DNA of 64,000 bases, taken from contig NZ_JABUMX010000004.1 in the NCBI RefSeq assembly GCF_013327855.1, forward strand, positions 186,001 to 250,000, read 5' to 3'. This document shows positions 8,148 through 17,098 of this stretch, in pieces; position 1 is the stretch's first letter; every line of letters begins with the position of its first letter. The position numbers and the translations under genes are program-made. The notes below the pieces were generated by a model. That model was not told the origin of the DNA, searched no databases, and saw nothing but the letters and a program-made list of their open reading frames with translations. Source of the DNA: Phyllobacterium pellucidum. GTDB taxonomy: Bacteria; Pseudomonadota; Alphaproteobacteria; Rhizobiales; Rhizobiaceae.

Positions 8148-9617
8148 CTAGAACGGATTTTCCACCCTCGGCCAAATCTCGCGCGCCAGCTTGCGGTAAT
8201 TGGTTTTCCGCGGATTCGAAGGATAAGGCGCGCCGGCGTCGATATAGATAATCTCAGCCGCCACCGGCTCGAAACCCGCATGAAAGTGATTGGTCGATTT
8301 GACCAGCAACATATCCTTGCGCATCGGGTCGATGCCGAGATTGGAAAAAATATCGGGCTCAAACGTCTGCGTCCGGTTGGTGTTGAGGATAACCTCGATG
8401 TCGGTGCCTTCGAGGCGGACAACGGCGGCGGGTCCTAGCGTAACGCGGCTCTTGCCAAAGCTTTGCCATCCCTCCTCGACTGCCTTCACGACCATCACCC
8501 GGGCATCGATCGGCGCACCGCCATCGGGCCCGGCCTTGCCCCCGAAGCGTAGCTGAATCTGCGCGCCCTCCCCCGCCGCAAGGCAGAAGGTGACCGCGAT
8601 GGGATCCCAGATGGTTGCGACCGCGACATTGTCTATGCCGCGCTCGATGATCCGGCGCAGGATCAGCGTGCCGTCACCGGCGACACCGCCGCCCGGATTA
8701 TCCCAGACGTCGGCGACAACAACGGGCTTGCCTGATTTCCTGGCAGCGACTGCGATCGCTGCGTCAAGACCGGCTTCGGTGTCGAGCATCGGCATTGCTG
8801 TCCTTCCGCGCAGGGCAAAAAGTTCCATGCCAAGCTTTTCGGCCAGTGCCGCACCTTTAGCGGGATCATTGTCGGTGACAACCATCACCTGCGTGCCAAG
8901 CTCCGGCACATCGCCGGCCATGAAGCCATGGATAAGCGACACTGAAAGAATGCCGTTACGGCCCTGCAATGCTTTCATGCGGTCGACATAGGAGCGCATG
9001 GGCTCCCGGCTCGTCGGGTAAACGCCGATCATCCGGCAATCGAATGTCGAAATTACCGGCTTGATCTCGCCCTTCAGCGCGCGCAAGGCAAGATCGACCA
9101 CGTGCTCGCCGCGTTCGTAGAAATCGGTGTGCGGAAACTCAAGAAAGGCCGCGAGAATATCGGCGTTATGGACGCGCTTGGCCGTAAGATGGCTGTGGGG
9201 ATCCAACTCCGAGGCGATCAGCACGTCTGGACCGACGATGGCGCGAACATGTTCGAGGAGGTCGCCTTCGCAGTCGTCATAGCCCTGGGCTACCATGGCT
9301 CCGTGCAATCCGAGGATAACACCAGCAACAGGCAGCGCCGCGCGGAGCTGGCCGAGGATTTCGTCGCGCAACTCCTCATAGGCCTTGCGCTGCAAGAGTC
9401 CGCCCGGCTCGGCCCAGGTCGCCGTGCCCTCGATGAGCTCGAAGCCTTCCTCGTGCGCCCGCTTGCGCAGCACGACCATGGGCGCAGAGCAAAGCGTCGG
9501 TGTTTCAGGATGTTCTCCCGGTGCCGCGTAAAACGCCATTTCGAAGCTGGCGCGGTCTGTCGGGACCGGTGAGAACGTGTTGGTTTCGGTCGCGAACGAC
9601 GCGGTAAAGATGCGCAT
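8148..9617 (-). CDS. M81 family metallopeptidase-like protein (MlrC)
   Basis: 489 residues. The N-terminal half has the M81/MlrC layout (ASFATETNTFSPVPTDRASFE, GLHGAMVAQGYDDCEGDLLEHVR, ASELDPHSHLT) with candidate metal ligands in the HGAM and DPHSH segments; the C-terminal half is the MlrC C-terminal domain (DVWDNPGGGVAGDGT). The founding member MlrC degrades linearised microcystin products, but most proteobacterial homologues sit in small-molecule catabolic loci and have no proven substrate. Here it is last in an operon with RidA and a sugar-type importer, so hydrolysis of an amide or peptide-like compound taken up by that importer is a reasonable inference. Confidence 0.88.
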   Translation of the reverse strand: MRIFTASFATETNTFSPVPTDRASFEMAFYAAPGEHPETPTLCSAPMVVLRKRAHEEGFELIEGTATWAEPGGLLQRKAYEELRDEILGQLRAALPVAGVILGLHGAMVAQGYDDCEGDLLEHVRAIVGPDVLIASELDPHSHLTAKRVHNADILAAFLEFPHTDFYERGEHVVDLALRALKGEIKPVISTFDCRMIGVYPTSREPMRSYVDRMKALQGRNGILSVSLIHGFMAGDVPELGTQVMVVTDNDPAKGAALAEKLGMELFALRGRTAMPMLDTEAGLDAAIAVAARKSGKPVVVADVWDNPGGGVAGDGTLILRRIIERGIDNVAVATIWDPIAVTFCLAAGEGAQIQLRFGGKAGPDGGAPIDARVMVVKAVEEGWQSFGKSRVTLGPAAVVRLEGTDIEVILNTNRTQTFEPDIFSNLGIDPMRKDMLLVKSTNHFHAGFEPVAAEIIYIDAGAPYPSNPRKTNYRKLAREIWPRVENPF

Positions 9618-9637
9618 GATAGGCCTGTATTTCAGTG

Positions 9638-10006
9638 TCAGAGCGGTTTGTAGGCGATCGCCTCGATTTCGATCTTGATGTCGATCATCAAGCGCGATTC
9701 AATGGTCGTCCGCGCCGGCGGGTCTTTGGGAAAATAGGTGGCATAGGTCTTGTTGAACGCGGCGAACTCGCGGGCGTCTTCAAGAATGACGAAGGTCTTG
9801 ACCACATCCGAAAGCTCCGCGCCGGCAAGGGCAAGCGCCGACTGGACGTTGTTCATGACCTGCTTCGTCTGTGCTTCAATACCGCCGATGATGACAGTGC
9901 CATCGCTTCCGACCGGTACCTGGCCCGAAATGTAAATAAAGTCGCCTGCCCGCACTGCAGGTGAAAGCGGAACGTGGGACGTGCCGAAGTGATGCTTCGT
10001 CATCAT
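9638..10006 (-). CDS. RidA family enamine/imine deaminase
   Basis: 122 residues, single RidA (YjgF/YER057c/UK114) domain. The conserved arginine in PPARTTIES and the C-terminal KIEIEAIAYKPL segment match catalytically competent RidA proteins, which hydrolyse 2-aminoacrylate and related imines released by PLP dehydratases. The start at 10006 (tandem ATG) follows AAAGGA by six bases. It lies between a permease gene and the MlrC gene. A D-serine dehydratase-like PLP enzyme encoded in the divergent operon is a likely source of its imine substrate. Confidence 0.92.
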   Translation of the reverse strand: MMTKHHFGTSHVPLSPAVRAGDFIYISGQVPVGSDGTVIIGGIEAQTKQVMNNVQSALALAGAELSDVVKTFVILEDAREFAAFNKTYATYFPKDPPARTTIESRLMIDIKIEIEAIAYKPL

Positions 10007-10020
10007 GAAAATCCTTTCTG

Positions 10021-10845
10021 TTATTTGACGGCGCCGATCGAGAGGCCCCGCACCAGATAGCGTTGCAGCCAGGCAAAGAGGACCGCAACCGGAACGGAAG
10101 CGACGAAAGCGGCTGCCATGACATAATGCCAGTCGACAGTATAGCGGCCGGCTACGAGCGAGAAAACGCGGATCGGCAAAGTGTAGCTGCCCTCGGTCCG
10201 CAGCATGGTCAGTGCGATGACGAACTCGTTCCACGCATTGATGAAGGTGAAGATCGCCGTGACCACCATCGCCGGCACCGCGAGCGGCAGGAACACGCTG
10301 ATAAGCGTGCGCCAGCGGCTGGCACCCTCCATCCACGCGGCCTCCTCAAGATCGCGCGGTATGGTCGAAAAATAGCTCTGCAACATCCACACGCAGAACG
10401 CGATGTTGAACGCGGTATAGATGACGACGAGCACATTGAGGCTGTCGATCATGCCGGCGCCGGCCACGAGGCGAAACAGGCCGATGACCAGCACGATGGG
10501 CGAAAGCATTTGCGAGACCAGCAGGAACTGGCGGAAGGCGTCGCGCCCGGCAAACTGGTAGCGGCTCAGGGCATAGGCTGCCGGGATCGAGACAAGGATC
10601 GTCAAAGCCGTTGACAGCGCCGAAACGTAGAGCGAATTGGCGAGGGCCGGCGCTATGCCGGAGGTCCGCCACATTTCAGGAAAATTCTGCCAGTGCAGTT
10701 CGCTCGGCCACCAGTTGGGCGTCAGTACTTCGGTGGCGGATTTCAGCGAACTGATCGTCATCACCGCGTAGGGAAAGAGGATCACGACGACGATCGGCGA
10801 CAGCAAAATCCAGAAGAGAATGGAGCGTTTGAGTTTCGCGCTCAT
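10021..10845 (-). CDS. Sugar-type ABC permease (MalG-like)
   Basis: 274 residues, about six membrane segments, CUT1 permease. The EAA loop is [24 protein letters not shown] and the C-terminus [12 protein letters not shown] is typical of MalG-type subunits. Its start overlaps the stop of the upstream permease by four bases (ATGA), so the two are probably co-translated. It is followed by ridA after 14 bp. Confidence 0.92.
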   Translation of the reverse strand: MSAKLKRSILFWILLSPIVVVILFPYAVMTISSLKSATEVLTPNWWPSELHWQNFPEMWRTSGIAPALANSLYVSALSTALTILVSIPAAYALSRYQFAGRDAFRQFLLVSQMLSPIVLVIGLFRLVAGAGMIDSLNVLVVIYTAFNIAFCVWMLQSYFSTIPRDLEEAAWMEGASRWRTLISVFLPLAVPAMVVTAIFTFINAWNEFVIALTMLRTEGSYTLPIRVFSLVAGRYTVDWHYVMAAAFVASVPVAVLFAWLQRYLVRGLSIGAVK

Positions 10846-11711
10846 GATTTCGCCTCCCGCATCGCCAGCCGGACATAGATGATCGTAAAGACCAGAAGGA
10901 TCGCGAACATGATCAGGGAAACGGCCGCGGCCTCGCCGAGTTTACCCACACGAAAGCCGGTCTTGTAAAGGTAGGTAACAAGGATATCGGTCGAATTGGC
11001 CGGACCGCCCTGCGTTGTCGCCCAGATGATCGGAAACGAATTGAACACATAGATCGTGTTGAGGACGAAAGCGATGTTGATGAAGGGGCGCAAGAGCGGC
11101 AGCGTGATCAGGCGAAACTGATCCCAGCTTCCCGCACCCTCCGTTGCCGCAGCCTCATAGAGATCGTCGGGCACCGAGGACAGGCCGCCAAGGAATATGG
11201 TTACCGTGAAAGGTATAGAAACGAGGATGCCGATAAATATCTGCATCGGGAATGCCGTCGAAGCTTCCGCCAGCCACTGGATATTGGTGTCGATGAGGCC
11301 AAGGCCCCGCAAAGCCGAATTAAGCATGCCGCTTTCACCGTTGAGCGCCCAGCGCCAGACGATAGCAGTCATCGTCAGAGAGATCGCCCAAGGCAACATG
11401 ATCAATATGCGCGCGATACCGCGGCCGTAAAAATCCTCGTTGAGAATGAGCGCGATGGGCACCGATATGACCAGCGTTCCGACCACCACGGATGCTGTCC
11501 AGAAAAGCGTGCGCCAGGTCGCTGCGATAAAATCGGGATCGGCGAACAGAACGCGGAAATGCTGCAGGCCGATGAAATCGCGGATCATGCCGAAGCGGTT
11601 CACATCGTGCAGTGACAGCGAAATGATTTCCTTGAGCGGCCAAAGGATGATGGCGGCGGCCAGGATGAAGCTCGGCAAGATCAGGACATAGGGTGCTGTA
11701 GCCCGTTGCAT
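10842..11711 (-). CDS. Sugar-type ABC permease (MalF-like)
   Basis: 289 residues, CUT1 permease with an N-terminal transmembrane segment and an EAA loop [17 protein letters not shown]. It pairs with the overlapping MalG-like subunit. It follows the binding protein gene after a 10-bp stem-loop. The matching ATPase is not in this operon but at 14049-15119 on the opposite strand, so the importer is split between two divergent operons. Confidence 0.92.
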   Translation of the reverse strand: MQRATAPYVLILPSFILAAAIILWPLKEIISLSLHDVNRFGMIRDFIGLQHFRVLFADPDFIAATWRTLFWTASVVVGTLVISVPIALILNEDFYGRGIARILIMLPWAISLTMTAIVWRWALNGESGMLNSALRGLGLIDTNIQWLAEASTAFPMQIFIGILVSIPFTVTIFLGGLSSVPDDLYEAAATEGAGSWDQFRLITLPLLRPFINIAFVLNTIYVFNSFPIIWATTQGGPANSTDILVTYLYKTGFRVGKLGEAAAVSLIMFAILLVFTIIYVRLAMREAKS

Positions 11712-11750
11712 CGGCTTTGAATTCCTCGAGCGTTGAGCGTGAAGGGAAAT

Positions 11751-11776
11751 CGGGAGGCGGCTTGATCCGCCTCCCG
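11751..11776 (-). terminator. Stem-loop between binding protein and permease genes
   Basis: A perfect 10-bp repeat (CGGGAGGCGG at 11751-11760, CCGCCTCCCG at 11767-11776) with a 6-base loop. On the minus strand only AUUUCCC follows, so it may act as an mRNA-stabilising or partially terminating hairpin rather than a full terminator. Confidence 0.55.
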
Positions 11777-11783
11777 AGCAAAC

Positions 11784-13013
11784 TTACTTCAGCGTCTCGT
11801 TGACCTTAGCAGCAGCCTCTTTGAGCGTAGCTTCGGGATCGCCCTGGCCGAGATAGATCTTCTGGATCGCATTAGAGGTCGTCTGCGCAATGTCTTCCCA
11901 GCCTGGAATAACCGGCGCGAACCGGGCGTTCGGCAGAAGCGAGGTGAAGACTTTCAGATCCGCATTGTCGGCAAAGTAAGGGTCTTTTGCTTCTTCGGCA
12001 TTGACCGGCAGGAAGCCCTCTACCTTGTCGAACTTGGTGCGCTGCTCCTTGGTGAAAATGAAGTCGAGGAATTTCCAGGCAGCTTCCTTGTTTTTGGAAT
12101 TTTCAAAGAGGACGATGGAGTCAGTCACGCCATAAGTGCCCTTGTCGCCGCTTGGCCCTGCCGGGATAGGAGCGACGCCATATTTAAGGTTCGGCGCTTC
12201 AGTCTTGATCTGGTTGGAAAGGAACGGTGCAGTGATAACGGTTGCTACCTTGCCTTGCTTGAAGAGGTTCTGCACGTCTTCACGCGAGTAAGAGGTGACG
12301 CCAGGCTGCGTCAGGCCTTCGTCGATAAAGCTCTTGTAGAGCTTCGCCGTATCGATCGCCGCCTGGGAGTCGAGGCCCGACTTGCCGTCCTTGACGATCT
12401 CGCCGCCGTTAGACCACATGCCGTAGTAGAAATAGACATCGGTCTCAATTTCCTTGCCCTGCAGGCCAAAACCATAGGTCTCGCCGCCGAGCTTCTTGAT
12501 CTTTTCCGCGTCGGTCTTGAAATCGGCCCATGTCGCCGGCGGTGTATCAATACCCGCCTTGGCGAAGATATCCTTGTTGTAATACATCGCGCGTGCCGAG
12601 GCGGCGATCGGCAGGCCATAGACCTTGCCGTTCATGACCGATGGCGACAGGAACGTGTCAATGAAGCGGGCCTTGAAGTCGGGAGTAATGTGGTCGTCGA
12701 GCGGTGCGACGATGCCTTCCTTGACGTAGTCGAGAAGCCAGCGCGTGCCGATGATGGAAAGGTCCGCATTTGCGCCCGCGGAAATGTCCGTGGTCAACTT
12801 CTGCTGCAGGTTGTCCCACGGAACGACTTCGATCTGGATTTTCGTGTCCGGATTGGCTGCTTCGAATGCCTTTGCAGCCTCTTCGAAGTAAGGGCCGGTG
12901 CCCTTGCTGTATTCGGCGATGGTAACGCGCACCGTCGTCTCGGCAAGTGCACTGGTGCTGAAAGCAATCAGGCTCGCTCCAGCAAGAAGGCAGATTTTTT
13001 GTCTGATCGTCAT
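11784..13013 (-). CDS. Extracellular solute-binding protein, family 1 (sugar-type)
   Basis: 409 residues from ATG 13013, which follows AAGGGG by about seven bases; an in-frame extension to 13061 has no ribosome site. A signal peptide ends near STSALA. Family 1 features include AFEAANPDTKIQIEVVPWDN, LPIAASARAMYYNKDIFAKAG and YGVTDSIVLFENSKNKEAAW. It is first in an operon with two permeases, ridA and the MlrC gene, and is transcribed divergently from an SDR/ATPase/RpiR/PLP operon. The ligand is unknown. Confidence 0.92.
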   Translation of the reverse strand: MTIRQKICLLAGASLIAFSTSALAETTVRVTIAEYSKGTGPYFEEAAKAFEAANPDTKIQIEVVPWDNLQQKLTTDISAGANADLSIIGTRWLLDYVKEGIVAPLDDHITPDFKARFIDTFLSPSVMNGKVYGLPIAASARAMYYNKDIFAKAGIDTPPATWADFKTDAEKIKKLGGETYGFGLQGKEIETDVYFYYGMWSNGGEIVKDGKSGLDSQAAIDTAKLYKSFIDEGLTQPGVTSYSREDVQNLFKQGKVATVITAPFLSNQIKTEAPNLKYGVAPIPAGPSGDKGTYGVTDSIVLFENSKNKEAAWKFLDFIFTKEQRTKFDKVEGFLPVNAEEAKDPYFADNADLKVFTSLLPNARFAPVIPGWEDIAQTTSNAIQKIYLGQGDPEATLKEAAAKVNETLK

Positions 13014-13124
13014 TGGTAACCCCTTTTTAAAGCTACACGCGGCAGCGCTTTCTCGTTGCAACGCTGTTCGGACTTTTGCTCCAACAGTTCCGTCAGCTTG
13101 CTCTTCGGCGGCGTCATCTTCAAA

Positions 13125-13139
13125 TGTAATTTAATTTCA
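13125..13139. promoter_or_regulatory. RpiR-type operator in divergent promoter
   Basis: TGTAATTTAATTTCA is a near-perfect palindrome (one mismatch between arms) and matches 13 of 15 positions of TGTAATTAAATTACA, the site known for HexR, an RpiR-family regulator. It lies between the binding protein gene (start 13013) and the SDR gene (start 13256), and an RpiR regulator is encoded at 15125. Control of both operons by that protein is inferred. Confidence 0.55.
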
Positions 13140-13255
13140 TGCAAGTGGGATTTTTGCGCATAAGCAAGATTTTTGTGTTGCTTTTTTTCACGCTCGGTTC
13201 TTAGCTGAGGCGGAGCGAGCAGATCGCAAATCAGTCCAGATTCATAGGCCGGTGC

Positions 13256-14044
13256 ATGACTTCAGCAAGTGTCGACGACTTCCTTGGGCTCAGGAACCGG
13301 ACCGTCCTCATTACCGGAGCGGGGGGCGGCATCGGCCGCGCCCTTGTGGCAGCGTTCCGCGCCGCAGGCGCCGTCGTGTCAGGGGCGGATCAGCATTCAA
13401 ATACGATGGCCGACCTCGACCTTGCGCATCGCCTGACCTTCGATCTGAGCGAAACTGGAACAACGACGAATGCCATTCGGGAATTTATCAAGGCGAAGGG
13501 TACGCCCGATATCCTCATCAACAATGCGGGTTTCACACGCGGCGAGACGCTTGATCAACTCGATGGCGCGATCTGGGATCGCGAGGTAGCGATCAATCTG
13601 AACGGCGCCTATCATGTGACGGCTCCGGTCGTCGATGCGATGAGCAAACGAGCCAGCGGCAGCATTGTCTTTATTTCCTCGGTCAATGGTCTCAGCCACT
13701 TCGGCAATCCGGCCTATTCCGCAGCTAAGGCCGGTTTGATCTCCTATGTAAAGGCGCTCGCCGTCGAACGCGGCCGCTACGGAATCCGCGCGAATGCCAT
13801 CTGCCCCGGCTCTGTCCGTACGCCCGCCTGGGACCACCGCTTGCAGAAGGAGCCGGGCCTTTTGGCCAAGGTGTTGCCGCATTATCCGCTCGGGCGGATG
13901 GTGACGCCTGAAGAGGTAGCGAGGGCAGCCGTGTTCCTCGCCTCGCCGGCTGCCTCGGGTATTACCGGCACTGCCTTGGCGGTCGATGCCGGCCTGACTG
14001 CCGGCAATCTGCGTTTTATCAACGACGTTCTTGCAGGGGAGTAG
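13256..14044 (+). CDS. SDR family NAD(P)-dependent oxidoreductase
   Basis: 262 residues, classical short-chain dehydrogenase. The cofactor motif TGAGGGIG is at 20-27, NNAG at 89-92, and the catalytic set is Ser141/142, Tyr154 and Lys158 (YSAAK). The C-terminal ITGTALAVDAG is typical. It starts the rightward operon (SDR, ATPase, RpiR regulator, PLP enzyme). It probably oxidises a hydroxyl group of the imported compound or a breakdown product; the exact substrate cannot be read. Confidence 0.9.
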   Translation: MTSASVDDFLGLRNRTVLITGAGGGIGRALVAAFRAAGAVVSGADQHSNTMADLDLAHRLTFDLSETGTTTNAIREFIKAKGTPDILINNAGFTRGETLDQLDGAIWDREVAINLNGAYHVTAPVVDAMSKRASGSIVFISSVNGLSHFGNPAYSAAKAGLISYVKALAVERGRYGIRANAICPGSVRTPAWDHRLQKEPGLLAKVLPHYPLGRMVTPEEVARAAVFLASPAASGITGTALAVDAGLTAGNLRFINDVLAGE

Positions 14045-14048
14045 CAGC

Positions 14049-15119
<1,071 letters not shown>

Positions 15120-15124
15120 TTGAA

Positions 15125-16000
15125 ATGGCCGCCCCACATTTCGACATCGTCGCCCGTCTGCGGGACATCGCCGATACCGGGCAGCGTTCGGATCAGCGGG
15201 TTGCGGCGGCAATTCTGGCCGATGCGGATTTTGCAACGCATGCATCGATCGAGCTTCTCGCCGAAAAGGCGGGCGTCAGCGAGCCGACAATAACCCGCTT
15301 CTGCCGCATGCTGGGTTTTGAGGGAACACGTGAATTCAAGGTCAAGCTGGCGCAATCGCTGGCCGTTGCCGGACGCTTTATCGTGGCGGCGCCCGCACAT
15401 AAGGACAACGATATTCCGACGATCATATCCAGCGGTGCCCTTGATGCGATCGGCCATGTGATCCAGCAAATTGACCGCACCGACCTGGAACGCGCAGCAG
15501 CCATCGTCGCCGACGCAGGAATGATACGCGCATACGGCTCGGGCGGTGCTTCGTCGATGGCAGCGACGGAACTTGAAAACCGCCTGTTCCGGCTGGGGCT
15601 CAGGGCATCATCTTCCATCGACGGCGAAATGCAGCAGATGACTGCCGCAACCAGCAACAAGGAAACGGCAATCGTCGCCTATTCGCTGTCAGGTGAAGTC
15701 AGGCCGTTGATCGAAGCCGTAACCATCGCCGGGCGCTACGGGGCAAAGACTATTGCGATAACGGCTCCCGGCTCTTCACTTGCCGCCGCTGCACAGGTGG
15801 TCCTGCCGCTTAGCATTGATGAGGGTACGAATGTATATCGCCCCTCGCCTGCCCGCTATGCCCTGCTCGCAATGACCGATATGCTGGCGATGACCATTGC
15901 CGAGCGCATCGGCGCACCCGCCGTCGAACGTATGCGACGGATCAAGAACCTGCAGGGCCTGCACAAGACCGGTGCGCCCAACCTACCGCTTGGAGATTAG
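15125..16000 (+). CDS. RpiR family transcriptional regulator
   Basis: 291 residues. An N-terminal HTH_6 domain (about 1-77, with LLAEKAGVSEPTITRFCRMLGFEGTREFK) is followed by a SIS sugar-isomerase-like domain (about 125-255, with RAYGSGGASSMAATELENRL and IAITAPGSSLAAAA). SIS domains bind phosphosugars or similar effectors. It lies six bases after the ATPase gene and just before the PLP enzyme gene. The operator-like palindrome at 13125-13139 is its likely target. Confidence 0.92.
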   Translation: MAAPHFDIVARLRDIADTGQRSDQRVAAAILADADFATHASIELLAEKAGVSEPTITRFCRMLGFEGTREFKVKLAQSLAVAGRFIVAAPAHKDNDIPTIISSGALDAIGHVIQQIDRTDLERAAAIVADAGMIRAYGSGGASSMAATELENRLFRLGLRASSSIDGEMQQMTAATSNKETAIVAYSLSGEVRPLIEAVTIAGRYGAKTIAITAPGSSLAAAAQVVLPLSIDEGTNVYRPSPARYALLAMTDMLAMTIAERIGAPAVERMRRIKNLQGLHKTGAPNLPLGD

Positions 16001-16004
16001 TCCT

Positions 16005-17063
16005 GTGAACCTCGCCGAAATCGATACACCCGCAGTCCTTATTGATGTGGATCGGGCCGACGCCAATCTGCAACGCTTCCAGGCCTTTGCCAATAGCCAT
16101 GGCCTTGCCGTTCGCCCGCATATTAAGACGCACAAGCTGCCACGCTTTGCAAAGCGCCAGGTTGAGCTCGGCGCTGTTGGAATCACCTGCCAGAAACTGG
16201 GGGAGGCCGAGGTCATGGCCGATGCCGGGCTGACGGACATTTTTCTTCCCTACAACATCCTCGGCGAGGCAAAACTCAACCGCCTGGTGGCATTGAACGA
16301 GCGCGTTACCCTTGCCGTGACGGCCGACAGCGAGACGACAATCCGGGGCCTCGCCGAAGCATTCGGCGATACGGGCAAGCCGCTGGACGTCCTCATTGAA
16401 TGCGACACCGGCATGGGCCGATGCGGCGTCCAGACGCCGGACGAAGCATTGACACTCGCCAGGCTCGTCGATGGTTGCACCGGTTTGCGCTTCAGGGGCT
16501 TCATGACCTACCCGAAAATCGGTGCCGTTGAAGAAAACGAAGCCTTCCTCGCCGCAGCGAAGCGTCAAGCAACCGAGGCCGGGCTTGATCCGCGCATCAT
16601 TTCCAATGGCGGATCGCCGGATATGTGGCGAGCGCATGAAGTGACGAGCGCAACCGAGCATCGCCCTGGCACCTACATCTACATGGACCGCTTCCAGGTT
16701 GCGAAAGGCGTGGGAACCTGGGACGACTGCGCCCTGACGGTACTTGCGACTGTAGTCAGTTGCCCAACTAAGACGCGCGCGATTATCGATGCGGGCTCAA
16801 AATCGCTGTCCAGCGACACTTTCGGCATGGAGGGGTTCGGCCGCATCGCGGAATTTCCAGACGCCGTCATCACCTCCTTGAGTGAAGAGCACGGCATTGT
16901 CGATGTGAGTGGTTGCGCCCGCAAGCCGCAGATTGGTGACCGGATTCGGATCATTCCCAACCACGCTTGTGTCGTATCGAACCTTTTTGACGAAGTGGTT
17001 TTGATTTCAGGCAACGAGGTTGTCGAAGTCACACCCGTGGCTGCGCGCGGTCGTGTCGACTAA
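16005..17063 (+). CDS. D-serine dehydratase-like / D-threonine aldolase-like PLP enzyme
   Basis: 352 residues from GTG 16005, nine bases after GGAG; an in-frame extension to 15897 lies inside the RpiR gene and is rejected. Fold-type III (alanine racemase-like) enzyme: RPHIKTHK (37-44) carries the PLP lysine, the C-terminal half holds the D-serine dehydratase-like domain, and IPNHACVVSNLFDE supplies the His and Cys that bind zinc in DSD1-type enzymes. The family removes or cleaves D-serine, D-threonine or D-3-hydroxyaspartate. RidA, encoded in the divergent operon, would clear the imine a dehydratase releases. Which D-amino acid is used is open. Confidence 0.85.
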   Translation: MNLAEIDTPAVLIDVDRADANLQRFQAFANSHGLAVRPHIKTHKLPRFAKRQVELGAVGITCQKLGEAEVMADAGLTDIFLPYNILGEAKLNRLVALNERVTLAVTADSETTIRGLAEAFGDTGKPLDVLIECDTGMGRCGVQTPDEALTLARLVDGCTGLRFRGFMTYPKIGAVEENEAFLAAAKRQATEAGLDPRIISNGGSPDMWRAHEVTSATEHRPGTYIYMDRFQVAKGVGTWDDCALTVLATVVSCPTKTRAIIDAGSKSLSSDTFGMEGFGRIAEFPDAVITSLSEEHGIVDVSGCARKPQIGDRIRIIPNHACVVSNLFDEVVLISGNEVVEVTPVAARGRVD

Positions 17064-17098
17064 GATATTTCAGACTGATCATTAATCGGGGTCAAACG

